Shown one piece after another: positions 18,012 through 26,384 of a stretch of 64,000 bases of DNA (the stretch's first letter is position 1; each line of letters begins with the position of its first letter). The stretch comes from Planctomycetaceae bacterium (GTDB taxonomy: Bacteria; Planctomycetota; Planctomycetia; Planctomycetales; Planctomycetaceae). Position numbers and translations under genes: made by a program. The DNA is taken from contig CANJQC010000004.1 in the NCBI GenBank assembly GCA_947476295.1, forward strand, positions 33,190 through 97,189, given 5' to 3'. Under the pieces are notes generated by a model that worked only from the letters and a program-made list of their open reading frames with translations, had not been told where the DNA came from and ran no database searches.

Positions 18012-18408
18012 AACCAGCATATTTCATTGCACCCGTGTTGTAGGCGTCCAGCAGTGTTTGAAAGCGATCAATGAAGATGACCTGACTCGGATCAATCTAG
18101 GAGGCCACTCGGCGAATTCCGAAACGATTGACGCGATCACGACAGATCTCCCAGGTCCGGGAGACTCGGCTGGTCCAGTCATTCACACAAGTCACCTTCA
18201 GCCCTGCTGCAGTCAGCCAGTTAACGTAGTCCGCTTCTGATCCCAGGGACGGACAGAAGAAGCCTTCACAAACATCGTAGACCAGTTTTTTCTGCGGCTG
18301 ACTCAGCGGATCATCGCCAGCCAGCCACGCACAGATCGCCACTTTGCCTCCGGGTCGGATCCATGTCGACATTTTCTGGAAGAAGGCGGCCTTGTCGCAG
18401 CCGGGCGG
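17992..18408 (-). pseudogene. Truncated methyltransferase remnant with internal TAG
   Basis: The minus strand reads AAFFQKMSTWIRPGGKVAIC, then AWLAGDDPLSQ, WLTAAGLKVTCVNDWTSRVS and TWEICRDRV. This is the second half of a SAM-dependent methyltransferase of the small-molecule (tocopherol/sarcosine methyltransferase-like) type, after its SAM-binding motifs. A TAG at 18097-18099 interrupts it. The same frame then continues for 34 codons to a natural end (LLDAYNTGAMKYAGFIAKKV, stop at 17992), which fits the C-terminus of the same family. The 5' half with the SAM motif is missing and is replaced by YceI-like sequence in another frame. I infer a pseudogene left by a deletion plus a nonsense mutation. 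Confidence 0.7.
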
Positions 18409-19006
18409 CATCCGTATCCGCATCAAAACTTATCATATCAAACACCAATTCACCGGCGTCCTGCTTTGCGCCAAGTTGTATCGAGCCACTTTTCAGTTGC
18501 CCTTCGATGCCGTGTTGATGCCCAAGTCCGGTCTTACCGACAAATGTGTAGATGCGACTCTTTTTCAGGCTGACCTGATTCTGCTCCAGTTGTTCATTCT
18601 TTTCCTGAGTCGATTCCGACGACGTGCTACTTGATTTCTGACCTTTCTGGTCTGGTTCGCCAGACGACGCAGATGCAGTCCAGAGACCAGTCACTCCGAG
18701 AGCAACCAACGCGGCCGCGAGAACACTGCGACGCGATGATGTTATCGATCGCGATTCGTCTATAGATCGTTGGAATCCCTCGACCGCTTCTTCAATCCTG
18801 AATACCCGACAACATTGCAACGCCCCCCTTGACCGCACCCCACCAAACAGCGACAGTACATGGCAGTTAGATACTGCAATTATCGTAGTTTTGTCGAGAC
18901 TAGGTTTCTGTGGTTCTCGAATGGTAGCACGAAACTCAGCTCGATCAGATGCAGCCCGAACATCGATCTCATAATGACGATCAATCTTGGCTCTCGAAAC
19001 CGTCAA
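18407..19006 (-). pseudogene. Truncated YceI-like exported protein
   Basis: The frame contains a Tat-like leader (SSRRSVLAAALVALGVTG, codons near 18736-18685), a Ser/Glu-rich linker, and then the first strands of a YceI-like lipocalin domain (SRIYTFVGKTGLGHQHGIEG, ELVFDMISFDADTDAA). YceI domains normally continue for another ~120 residues after the FDADT segment; here the sequence switches at about 18400-18410 into a methyltransferase in another frame. No ATG directly precedes the leader, and the first ATG of the open frame (19006) is far upstream, so the start is uncertain. YceI proteins bind long isoprenoid or lipid ligands. The full-length gene may have belonged with the polyketide operon next to it. 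Confidence 0.6.
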
Positions 19007-19015
19007 TCCGAATTG

Positions 19016-19714
19016 ATGGATGATCCGTTACTGAACGGCAATACTCACCGTCAGGCGCTCGCAAGTCTCAGACGAATTAACTGGTTGAGTCGATCAGACA
19101 GAACGGTCTGGAAAGAGATTCTCAAGCAGGCCAAAGCGAATTCATGCGAAAGACCGCTGACCATTCTGGATATTGCGGCTGGCGGTGGCGATCTTGCCAT
19201 TCGACTGGCCAGTCTCGCTGAGCGGGATGGTGTTTCGGTGGCAATCGATGGTTGCGACATCAGCCCCACCGCCCTAGATTTTGCAACAGACCAGGCAACG
19301 GCGACCCATCGTGACAACGTAAGATTCTTTCAGTGCGACGCACTTCTGCAGCCATTTCCTCGGCCAGAATACGATGTCGTGATGTGCAGCTTGTTTCTGC
19401 ATCATCTGAAGGAAGCAGATGCCATACTGCTCATGCAACGCATGAAAGCGGCTGCAACGCAACTGATTCTCGTTGATGATCTGAGGCGCACGAGGCTTGG
19501 TTATTGGCTGGCATGGCTGGGCTGCAGAATTCTGACGCGATGTCATGTCGTTCACGTTGACGGGCCAATGTCTGTCGAAGGCGCGTTTACTTCGAGCGAG
19601 GCTTTGGGCATCGCCGCAAAGGCTGGACTCCCACACGCCGCTCTGCAGCATCACTGGCCGCAGCGATTTACAATGTCATGGCGTCCAAACAATCGAGACG
19701 TCAATGCAGGATAG
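19016..19714 (+). CDS. Class I SAM-dependent methyltransferase of the type III PKS operon
   Basis: 232 residues from the ATG at 19016; an ATG at 18974 is also possible, but MDDPLLNGNTHRQALASLRR is the usual family start. Motif I is ILDIAAGGGDLAIRLA, followed by GCDISPTALDFA and YDVVMCSLFLHHL, all typical of methyltransferases found beside type III polyketide synthases. It probably methylates an acyl-phenol or quinol product. Its last 11 bp overlap the start of the FAD oxidoreductase, so translation is likely coupled. First gene of a three-gene operon that reads divergently from the YceI-like remnant. Confidence 0.85.
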   Translation: MDDPLLNGNTHRQALASLRRINWLSRSDRTVWKEILKQAKANSCERPLTILDIAAGGGDLAIRLASLAERDGVSVAIDGCDISPTALDFATDQATATHRDNVRFFQCDALLQPFPRPEYDVVMCSLFLHHLKEADAILLMQRMKAAATQLILVDDLRRTRLGYWLAWLGCRILTRCHVVHVDGPMSVEGAFTSSEALGIAAKAGLPHAALQHHWPQRFTMSWRPNNRDVNAG

Positions 19715-20978
19715 CCATTCCATCGACTCTCAGCATTACGACGTCGCGATCATCGGAGCCGGCATCGCCGGATCGATGGCTGCGTTACTGAGTTCTCGTG
19801 CTGGACTGCAAACGGCGCTGCTGGAACGTCACCGCTTTCCTCGCCACAAAGTTTGTGGCTGTTGCGTGAATGGACGCGCATTCCAGATTCTAAAGCAGGC
19901 TGACCTAGAATCCGGACTGAGACAACTTCAACCCGCGACAACGTCGTCGCTTGCCGTGCGGTATCTCGGCCGCGAACTCAATGTGCCAATGCCGACTGGT
20001 TTTGCGGTTTCACGGCGAACGATGGATCAATGGCTTGTCGATGAAGCAATTGCTTCCGGTTGTCAATTTGTGGACGAGGTAACGGCTTCGGTTCAGCCGC
20101 TCGCATCTGAGTCTGATGGAGCGCCCCCTGAAATCACGGGCTCCAGCAAGGCGGATCACCCGCAAGAACGAACGATTCAGCTTCGATTCGCGACTCGCCA
20201 CTCTCCCAATGGCACGACAGCATGCGACGATGAAAATGCAGCGTCGTCGAATGTTCAGGTCTTCGCCAAGGTTGTCCTGGTCTGTGATGGGCTCGGCCAT
20301 CCAAGTCTCCAACTCATTCCGTCTTTCAAGGCCGCGCCCGAGGCTGGTTCCAGAATCGGTCTGGGAGCCGTGTTTCCTCGTGCTGCTGCGGATGCCTGGA
20401 TCCGACAAGGTGAAGTGCTGATGGCAGTTGCACCGCAGGGATATGCCGGAGTTGTGGAAATTGAGAACAACCAGCTGAATCTTGCCGCCGCGATCGATCC
20501 ATCGTGCCTGAATAAGTCGAACTCGCCGCTGGATTGCCTCGCGAATATCTTTCGTTCGGCCGGTGTTCCGATGCCGCACGAACTTCAGCATGCGACCATC
20601 AAAGGCACCGTCCCGCTGACTCGATCCGCCCGACGCATTGCCGGGCATCGCTTGTTCCTGCTCGGGGATTCCACGGGCTATGTCGAACCATTCACCGGTG
20701 AAGGCATGGCTTGGGCTCTCACGGCGGCCACGGCTGCAATTCCTTTCGTGGTCTCGGCGATTCGTAATGGCTGGTCAGATGAACTCATCAATCGCTGGCA
20801 ATCGTCCTTCAACGACATGACCTGTACGCAGCAGAAGATCTGCCGCGTGTTGTCAGCGACTCTCAAGCATCCTTGGCTGTTGCCACCGGTCATGACGACC
20901 TGTCAGTTATTCCCATCGCTGACACAGCGCCTGGTCAGCCGGATCAATCGGGTTCCAAAGGCCATGGAAATTGTCTGA
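19704..20978 (+). CDS. FAD-dependent oxidoreductase, geranylgeranyl-reductase/hydroxylase type
   Basis: 424 residues from the ATG at 19704. The dinucleotide-binding motif is DVAIIGAGIAGSMAALLSS (about 13-31), followed by the LLERHRFPRHKVCGCCVNG segment of the geranylgeranyl-reductase-like flavoproteins. The second FAD motif is LFLLGDSTGYVEPFTGEGMAWAL (residues ~315-337), split here only by normal spacing. Relatives act on polyketide or isoprenoid rings. The gene overlaps the upstream methyltransferase by 11 bp and its stop overlaps the polyketide synthase start (TGATG), showing one operon. It likely oxidises or reduces the product of the polyketide synthase; direction and substrate are inferred from context. 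Confidence 0.87.
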   Translation: MQDSHSIDSQHYDVAIIGAGIAGSMAALLSSRAGLQTALLERHRFPRHKVCGCCVNGRAFQILKQADLESGLRQLQPATTSSLAVRYLGRELNVPMPTGFAVSRRTMDQWLVDEAIASGCQFVDEVTASVQPLASESDGAPPEITGSSKADHPQERTIQLRFATRHSPNGTTACDDENAASSNVQVFAKVVLVCDGLGHPSLQLIPSFKAAPEAGSRIGLGAVFPRAAADAWIRQGEVLMAVAPQGYAGVVEIENNQLNLAAAIDPSCLNKSNSPLDCLANIFRSAGVPMPHELQHATIKGTVPLTRSARRIAGHRLFLLGDSTGYVEPFTGEGMAWALTAATAAIPFVVSAIRNGWSDELINRWQSSFNDMTCTQQKICRVLSATLKHPWLLPPVMTTCQLFPSLTQRLVSRINRVPKAMEIV

Positions 20979-22099
20979 TGAAAAGTTTCGAGATACTTGG
21001 CCTTGGCACTGCGTTGCCCGAGCATTCGATTTCACAAGCCGGTATGGCGACCTTCGCAACCACGTGTGTTGCGCCGGAACTGACTGGTTCCAAAAATCCT
21101 TCAGGACTGATCCAGGCGTTGTATCGGCGCGCCGGCGTTCAGTCGCGTCACAGTGTGCTGCTGGAATCCTCTTCGGACGATGAAGCAACTGCCGAACGTT
21201 TCTTCGAATTCGTCAAAGGTCCCGAAGATCGCGGCCCGGGAACTGCCGAACGCATGAATCGCTTCGAAATCGAAGCTCCAAAAATCGCGATGAAAGCAAC
21301 AGACAAAGCGATCAAGGAAGCAAAGATCGATCCTGCCGAGATCACGCACCTGATCACCGTGTCCTGCAGCGGTTTCAGCGCTCCGGGAGTGGACTTGCAT
21401 CTGATCGAGACTCTCGGACTCGCGCGCAGCGTCGCGCGGACACACGTCGGCTTCATGGGCTGCCACGGTGCATTGAACGGCCTGCGAGTGGCCCATAGCT
21501 TTGCGGCGGCTGATCCGAACGCCGTGATCGCAATGTGCGCCGTAGAACTCTGCACGCTGCATCACCAGTATGGCTGGGATCCGCAGCAGATCGTGGCAAA
21601 TTCCCTCTTCGCAGACGGTGCTGCAACAATCATCGGCCGAGCAACCTCTCGCAGCGACGGCCGCTCACAAAAGCTTCCTGGCCGACTTGTGGACAACTAT
21701 TCATTCGTTATTCCTGACACCAGCGAGCTGATGACATGGAAAATTGGAGACAACGGATTTGAAATGACGTTATCCCCCGAAGTGCCCGGCGTGATCACGC
21801 GCATGCTGCCGGGCGCCCTCCACGAATTTCTGGGGCGAAACGGCCTGACGCTCAGTGAAATCAAGAGCTGGGCCATTCATCCTGGCGGTCCAAGAATCCT
21901 AGCTGCCACCGCCGAAGCAGCGGGCCTTTCCGATGCACAAATTGACGCATCCATCAGTGTCTTCCAGCGATGCGGCAACATGTCATCACCAACGGTATTG
22001 TTCATTCTGGACGAATTGCGAGCCCGCAACGCCAGCCTTCCCTGCGTAATGCTGGGATTTGGTCCCGGCCTCAATGTTGAGATCGCGCTGCTGCGATAA
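20978..22099 (+). CDS. Type III polyketide synthase (chalcone/stilbene synthase-like)
   Basis: 373 residues from the ATG at 20978. The full catalytic triad is present: Cys162 in VGFMGCHGALNGL, His301 in WAIHPGGPRIL and Asn334 in RCGNMSSPTVLF. The C-terminal GFGPG loop (MLGFGPGLNVE) is also conserved. The enzyme condenses an acyl-CoA starter with malonyl-CoA units on the single active site; bacterial relatives make alkylresorcinols, alkylpyrones or phloroglucinols. Context with a methyltransferase and a flavoprotein suggests a methylated phenolic or quinone lipid. The product is inferred. It ends the operon and is followed within 10 bp by an RHS fossil on the other strand. Confidence 0.93.
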   Translation: MKSFEILGLGTALPEHSISQAGMATFATTCVAPELTGSKNPSGLIQALYRRAGVQSRHSVLLESSSDDEATAERFFEFVKGPEDRGPGTAERMNRFEIEAPKIAMKATDKAIKEAKIDPAEITHLITVSCSGFSAPGVDLHLIETLGLARSVARTHVGFMGCHGALNGLRVAHSFAAADPNAVIAMCAVELCTLHHQYGWDPQQIVANSLFADGAATIIGRATSRSDGRSQKLPGRLVDNYSFVIPDTSELMTWKIGDNGFEMTLSPEVPGVITRMLPGALHEFLGRNGLTLSEIKSWAIHPGGPRILAATAEAAGLSDAQIDASISVFQRCGNMSSPTVLFILDELRARNASLPCVMLGFGPGLNVEIALLR

Positions 22100-22117
22100 G
22101 GCAGTAACCACCGATTT

Positions 22118-22275
22118 TGTCACCACGTCTGTAGAAGTTTTGAACGTGACGGCGGTGAGATGGTTGGCATGTTTCTAGGTGGATTCAACTTTGGCTCCGG
22201 TGGCGATGTTGGTTTTGTTCGCCTTCCAAATCGTATGTGTACGTGGATGTGCCGTCGGCTTCCATCAGGTGCTGG
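22118..22275 (-). pseudogene. RHS-repeat fossil
   Basis: In the minus frames the segment reads ADGTSTYTYDLEG, then after a one-base shift NKTNIATGAKVEST, a TAG at 22175-22177, and KHANHLTAVTFKTSTDVVT. Together these give the YxYDxxGN...T repeat register of RHS/YD repeats, with HANHLTAVT as the second half. No start or intact frame exists. It lies between the ends of the convergent polyketide synthase and glycosyltransferase genes, and I infer a leftover of a large RHS gene. Confidence 0.55.
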
Positions 22276-22369
22276 CACCGGCATTGACGCCGTCGCACCG
22301 TCTCCACCGGCCCCGGGATTCCAGACAAACCACGTTCCGAAACTGAAACCGTAGTTTGTTGGATACACG

Positions 22370-24085
22370 TCACTCCCTCTGGAGTTCGGGGATGTGATAG
22401 ATCCACATCGAGTACCCCACGCGACTGACGGGGCGGTACTTCTGCATGTAGCGATAGCTTCCATGCCGCTCGAACAACTCGTGGACGCTGATGGCGTACC
22501 AACCCGGTTCGGGAATGAGATTCTGTTGCGGATCGGACTCAGGCGAAGACATCTTCGGAGGCCACTGGCAGTCGATGCCGATTTCTTGCGGAGACACAAA
22601 ACCTGCGCAGATACAGTACATAGGGCGAGCTTCGGGATGGTCTTTGATCCAATGCTTCAGCCGGATCAAGTCCTGACCCCAGTCTACGTTGGCATCGAGC
22701 AGGTATCGATGTCCACCCAGCGGGCCTCCCGCCAGTTCATTGAAGTACGACATGCTGTGGGGATAAATCCACAGACTGCTCAAGGTACTCCAGACGAGCA
22801 ATCCCAGGAATGATCGCGCGGCCCAGCGCGGCCACGGTTGATTCCACAGCTTGCTGATTAGCACAAACGCGGCTGGCAGAGAAGGCAAAATATAACGGAT
22901 GTAGCGTCCAAAACCCGTCTGGGAGCACACCAGAACGAACACCACGATCGCGGGCACGATTAAAACCATCTCATCCCGTGTCAGCTTCAGCCCGCATCGC
23001 GGGACAACATGACACACGACGACGATCATAAACAGCAATAGCATTCCGAGTGGCAACTTCAGGCAGGCTGCGACGGGATAGTAGTACCACCACCCTCGAT
23101 CCGACCACGTCCGGAACAGGTACGATTCCAATCCCTTTTCGAAATCGACCTTCTGAAGATCGATTCCGCGGACATAATTGTACGGCAGGGGAATCGGACA
23201 CTTCGCGAGAATAGTGTCGCAAAAGCGGTTGCCCGGAGTCCCTGTGATCTGATTCCCCGTGAGAGCCTGGGAGACAAATTCATACTTCCCCAGTGAACGT
23301 CCAGTGCCCTCAAACCCATAACCGACGTTGATGACGTAGACACCGAGAATCAAAAGGAGTCCCAACTGACCGATATCGGTCTTAAAATTTACTCGCTCCA
23401 CGAGGCCAGGCCGTCTCCAAACCAACCACAAAAGCGGCCAAACGACGAACAACACAATCCACGTCATCTTCGTCAGTTCACAGACTCCCAGGGTGATCCC
23501 CGCCCAGAACGCGGATTTCCAGGTTCCGTTCGCCAGCCAATTTCGAAACGTGAACGCCGCCAGCAATCCGAAACTCGCCGCCGCCGCATCCGGAGTAAAT
23601 GTCGATCCCCACCCCAGAACCACGGGAGACAGACACCATAGAACGCAAGCGACAAAACCACTTCTCGGACCATAGAGCGATCGTCCCCACAGGAAGCACA
23701 TCCACCCGCCCAGGACCGTGAACGGCAGGCACAGCAACCTCCCCGCCGTGAAATACCACTCGGCCCCTGGGCGATTCGCCCGAATGAAATCCAGCCCCAG
23801 TTCGAACTCTGTTCGAACGGACGGACTATCCGACGCCTGGCTCCAGTCCACATGTGGATTTCCGAACGCTGCAGGAATCGCGGCGACGAGCTTCACCAGC
23901 GGAGGATTGACCCGATAAATGTGGAAATTCCCGAAACGCCATTGATAAATTCCAGCAGTCAAGTGACCCACTTCGTCATTGACCGGGCTGTTCCAGTAGG
24001 CAATCCATCCGAGCATCGCCAGATGCATCAGAAGCAATCCGGCGACCGCTTTTCCGTACGTCACGCGATCTGTCCCCAACATCAA
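22370..24085 (-). CDS. Glycosyltransferase family 39-like membrane protein (PMT_2)
   Basis: 571 residues with about 11 hydrophobic helices. The first loop after helix 1 carries the acidic NDEVGHL motif (about residues 36-42) expected for the catalytic Asp of PMT/ArnT-like GT-C enzymes. The sequence ends with a hydrophilic periplasmic domain (GPLGGHRYLLDANVDWGQDL). Such enzymes move a sugar from a polyprenyl-phosphate carrier to protein or glycolipid on the outer face of the membrane. It starts next to the envelope cluster transcribed in the opposite direction, and the 300-bp divergent region between them contains the poly-G promoter. The acceptor is unknown. Confidence 0.85.
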   Translation of the reverse strand: MMLGTDRVTYGKAVAGLLLMHLAMLGWIAYWNSPVNDEVGHLTAGIYQWRFGNFHIYRVNPPLVKLVAAIPAAFGNPHVDWSQASDSPSVRTEFELGLDFIRANRPGAEWYFTAGRLLCLPFTVLGGWMCFLWGRSLYGPRSGFVACVLWCLSPVVLGWGSTFTPDAAAASFGLLAAFTFRNWLANGTWKSAFWAGITLGVCELTKMTWIVLFVVWPLLWLVWRRPGLVERVNFKTDIGQLGLLLILGVYVINVGYGFEGTGRSLGKYEFVSQALTGNQITGTPGNRFCDTILAKCPIPLPYNYVRGIDLQKVDFEKGLESYLFRTWSDRGWWYYYPVAACLKLPLGMLLLFMIVVVCHVVPRCGLKLTRDEMVLIVPAIVVFVLVCSQTGFGRYIRYILPSLPAAFVLISKLWNQPWPRWAARSFLGLLVWSTLSSLWIYPHSMSYFNELAGGPLGGHRYLLDANVDWGQDLIRLKHWIKDHPEARPMYCICAGFVSPQEIGIDCQWPPKMSSPESDPQQNLIPEPGWYAISVHELFERHGSYRYMQKYRPVSRVGYSMWIYHIPELQRE

Positions 24086-24300
24086 AACTCCCCCATAACG
24101 GCATCATCATTCTGCGTGCCGCACCGGAGCCACAACCCGGTGCCCATTGACTTGAATGATCAGCGCACCGAGTGATCCACCAGCAGAATATGCACCAATC
24201 CCTCATCGCGATCACAACCAACAGTTCGACCCACCGTAAACGCAGGCCGAGCGAATTTTTGCAACACGACATTTGCCCCAAAAATCCCAAGCTTACTCGC

Positions 24301-24332
24301 TTGACAGTATAGGCGGGGGGGGTAAGGATAAC
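24301..24332 (+). promoter_or_regulatory. Putative sigma70-type promoter with G8 spacer
   Basis: TTGACA at 24301-24306 is followed by GTATAGGC and G8 (24315-24322 including the run), then TAAGGATAACA. AAGGAT is 17 bp and GATAAC 20 bp from the -35 box, so loss of three G would put GATAAC at optimal spacing. The start codon of the DUF1573 gene lies ~60 bp downstream. No transcript evidence is available, and promoter rules in planctomycetes are poorly known. Confidence 0.4.
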
Positions 24333-24388
24333 ACTTCAGTTGTACGTCGTACCACAGCCCGTGATTTTTTTGTGGGACCGGTGAAAAC

Positions 24389-24817
24389 GTGCGTCCGTGG
24401 ATTTATCGTTTGCAAATCGTCCTTGCGGCTATTGTCGCACTCGTAACCGTTGTCGTTATCGGGCGGTCTTCGCTGATCCAGCACGGGCTCGCGCAGTTCG
24501 ACGGGTTTGTTGTAGTCGTCGATGGGCCGCAGCGAGAGTTATCAGCAAAAACGGGTGAAACCCTACCCATCGACTTCCGACTCACCAATGTGACTTCCCA
24601 GCCGGTGGAGGTTGTGGGGATCAGGACCGGGTGTGGTTGCGCATCCGCAGAACCGGTTCCCTGCATCATCGCCGGGCATTCGACGCAGACCGTGCGTCTC
24701 ATGCTCTCGGTGCGGGGTCAGTCAGCGGGCGCGACCTTCGAACTTCAGCCAGAGCTTTACCTCGACCGCCCAGCCCGCAAGGTAGGGCTGTCGATTCGCG
24801 TGAGTGTGACCCAGTGA
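24389..24817 (+). CDS. Membrane-anchored DUF1573-like protein
   Basis: 142 residues from a GTG at 24389; the ribosome-binding site is weak. One membrane helix (LQIVLAAIVALVTVVVIG, about 8-25) leads into an Ig-like DUF1573 domain with the family-typical pattern PIDFRLTNVTSQPVEVVGIR, CGCAS and IIAGHSTQTVRLML. The Cys pair in GCGCAS is the usual conserved site of the family. DUF1573 proteins are exported and of unknown function. This is the first gene of a likely three-gene operon (gaps of 77 and 29 bp) with the cysteine-rich and C-terminally anchored proteins below. Confidence 0.75.
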   Translation: MRPWIYRLQIVLAAIVALVTVVVIGRSSLIQHGLAQFDGFVVVVDGPQRELSAKTGETLPIDFRLTNVTSQPVEVVGIRTGCGCASAEPVPCIIAGHSTQTVRLMLSVRGQSAGATFELQPELYLDRPARKVGLSIRVSVTQ

Positions 24818-24894
24818 GATGTTCTCACTGGATGACAGACGAATGGCGGGATGGGTTGTCCTGCCGAAGTGTGAATTAACTGAGGATCTGAATC

Positions 24895-25083
24895 ATGATT
24901 CAAAAGACATTTTCATTTTTTCTCGTGATGGTGGGGGCTGCCTGCTTTGTTGCCGGAACGTGCCAGACTGCGGCAGCGAGCGATCGGGGCTGCGGCTTGA
25001 ATCAAATGCCCTGCGCTGGCAACACCTGCAGCGCTGCGGGCAAGACTTGTGCCGTAGATGGTGAGGGTTGTTCCGGGTGTTGA
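24895..25083 (+). CDS. Small secreted cysteine-rich protein
   Basis: 62 residues with a GAGGA ribosome-binding site 8 bp before the ATG. Residues 1-29 form a signal peptide (FSFFLVMVGAACFVAG, likely cleaved after AAA near 28). The mature part is ~33 residues with six cysteines (33, 40, 45, 52, 59, 62 of the precursor) spaced 6-4-6-6-2, plus many Gly, Ala and Asn. Six cysteines in so short a chain suggest disulfides or metal binding. It is not recognised as a known family. Its placement between the DUF1573 gene and a large exported protein suggests a shared envelope function. Confidence 0.75.
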   Translation: MIQKTFSFFLVMVGAACFVAGTCQTAAASDRGCGLNQMPCAGNTCSAAGKTCAVDGEGCSGC

Positions 25084-25112
25084 TGATTGGCAGCTATCAA
25101 GGTTGAAAACCA

Positions 25113-26126
25113 ATGAACTCTCGTTGCCTCAGTCTGCTAGTTGGCTGGCTGTGTTTGGTGTGTGGGCATGTCGATGCTGTGGACCGAGTGATCGATCCGT
25201 TGGTAATGGAGGAACTGCGGACACAAGCCGTGCCGGCTTGGCAGGCTGCGGAACGGGAGTTTCGATCTATCGACGTGACTTACACGGTGTCTAACAAGGA
25301 GGGGCCTCGAGACAAGCTGAAACTCTTTTCAAAACAGACGTTTCAGTTCGCCTACGACGCCGATCGTCAGGTCAGGTTGCTGCGCACGCAGAAAGATGGA
25401 GTTTTTGGAAAGGATCATGACGCGGCGAATGCGAGATATGAGTTTGACGTGTGGGCACCGGACATAAATGCCCGGGGTACGCTAACTCGGGTTCAACTCT
25501 TATCATCTGCTGCCATGAATAATAGGCAGCCCGACGGTGAAGTTTCCAATTTGAATTTTGCACTGTGTCGTTTGCAAGCCGAGTGTCGGATGAATCGCAT
25601 GCCACTCGTGAAGTTAGTGGATCCCATGCAATTCGAAACAGTAGAAGCTGTGAAGTTTGATGAATCGGGCCACAGCCTTATCCGCTACTCCGCAAAGTTC
25701 GTGGGACAGGAAGACCGGTTTCTAAAACGAGGCAGGACATATACCGCAACGTTCGATCCTGCCCAGCGATACCGTTCTGTCGCGTGGCGAATTGACATCT
25801 CCGACGACAGTTACGATGAGTTCCGAATCTCGTACCACGAACGGGACGATGTGCGTACCCCGCGCGAAATCGTCTACACCGCTGAAAATGGATCGCAGTT
25901 CTCGGAGCAAATTTGGACCTACGAACTGCCCAAGCCCTGCACCATCCCGGACGCGGAGTTTTACCTCCCACACTACGGATTCTCCGAGTCGGTGCTAGAG
26001 ACGCTAGGCCCTAACCCGTGGCGGATCCGTCTGATTCTCATTAACGTGGGTATCTTGACGATCGTTATCGGGGCGTGGCTGCTCCGCCGTCGAGCCGCCA
26101 AGGCACATGAACGCTCGTCTCCTTGA
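25113..26126 (+). CDS. Exported protein with C-terminal membrane anchor, unknown function
   Basis: 337 residues. The N-terminus is a signal peptide (SLLVGWLCLVCGHVDA). Residues 30-300 resemble the outer-membrane lipoprotein-sorting-like beta folds in pattern (alternating strands such as IDVTYTVSN, TYTATFDPAQRYRSVAWRID, DEFRISYHE) but no family is recognised with confidence. A single helix near the end (LILINVGILTIVIGAWLL, about 308-325) followed by RRRAAK anchors it with the tail inside. The AAGG at the start region is a weak ribosome-binding site. It is the last gene of the DUF1573 cluster. Confidence 0.7.
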   Translation: MNSRCLSLLVGWLCLVCGHVDAVDRVIDPLVMEELRTQAVPAWQAAEREFRSIDVTYTVSNKEGPRDKLKLFSKQTFQFAYDADRQVRLLRTQKDGVFGKDHDAANARYEFDVWAPDINARGTLTRVQLLSSAAMNNRQPDGEVSNLNFALCRLQAECRMNRMPLVKLVDPMQFETVEAVKFDESGHSLIRYSAKFVGQEDRFLKRGRTYTATFDPAQRYRSVAWRIDISDDSYDEFRISYHERDDVRTPREIVYTAENGSQFSEQIWTYELPKPCTIPDAEFYLPHYGFSESVLETLGPNPWRIRLILINVGILTIVIGAWLLRRRAAKAHERSSP

Positions 26127-26157
26127 GGGGTAATGGGATTGCGATGTTGGCTGAGTC

Positions 26158-26167
26158 GGGGGGGGGG
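26158..26167. repeat. G10 homopolymer
   Basis: Ten consecutive G in the gap after the cluster. Two more poly-G runs are near: G8 at 24315 and G7 at 27774. They may mark slippage-prone sites or only chance. Confidence 0.7.
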
Positions 26168-26242
26168 CGGGCGTTCAAGTTTAGGTGACCGTTTACGGGT
26201 CGAACAGCATTTTTGCAACAGGTTGACCGTGTAGGGAAGATT

Positions 26243-26306
26243 AAACGGCTCCGGCTCAGGCGTCTTTGATTCACGATCCGCACCAATAAAGACGCCTGCC
26301 CCGTTT
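26243..26306. repeat. Two-tier hairpin upstream of the glycosyltransferase fusion
   Basis: CAGGCGTCTTT (26257-26267) and AAAGACGCCTG (26288-26298) form a perfect 11-bp stem with a 20-nt loop. An outer AAACGG/CCGTTT pair encloses it across an 8-nt bulge on one side and 2 nt on the other. No T tract follows, so a simple terminator is not clear. Confidence 0.55.
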
Positions 26307-26384
26307 GATGTTTCCTGAGCGATGTCCTCAATCGCGTTCTTTATAACTACAATCAGTCGGTCTCACGCAAAGGTCAACGTTTCG

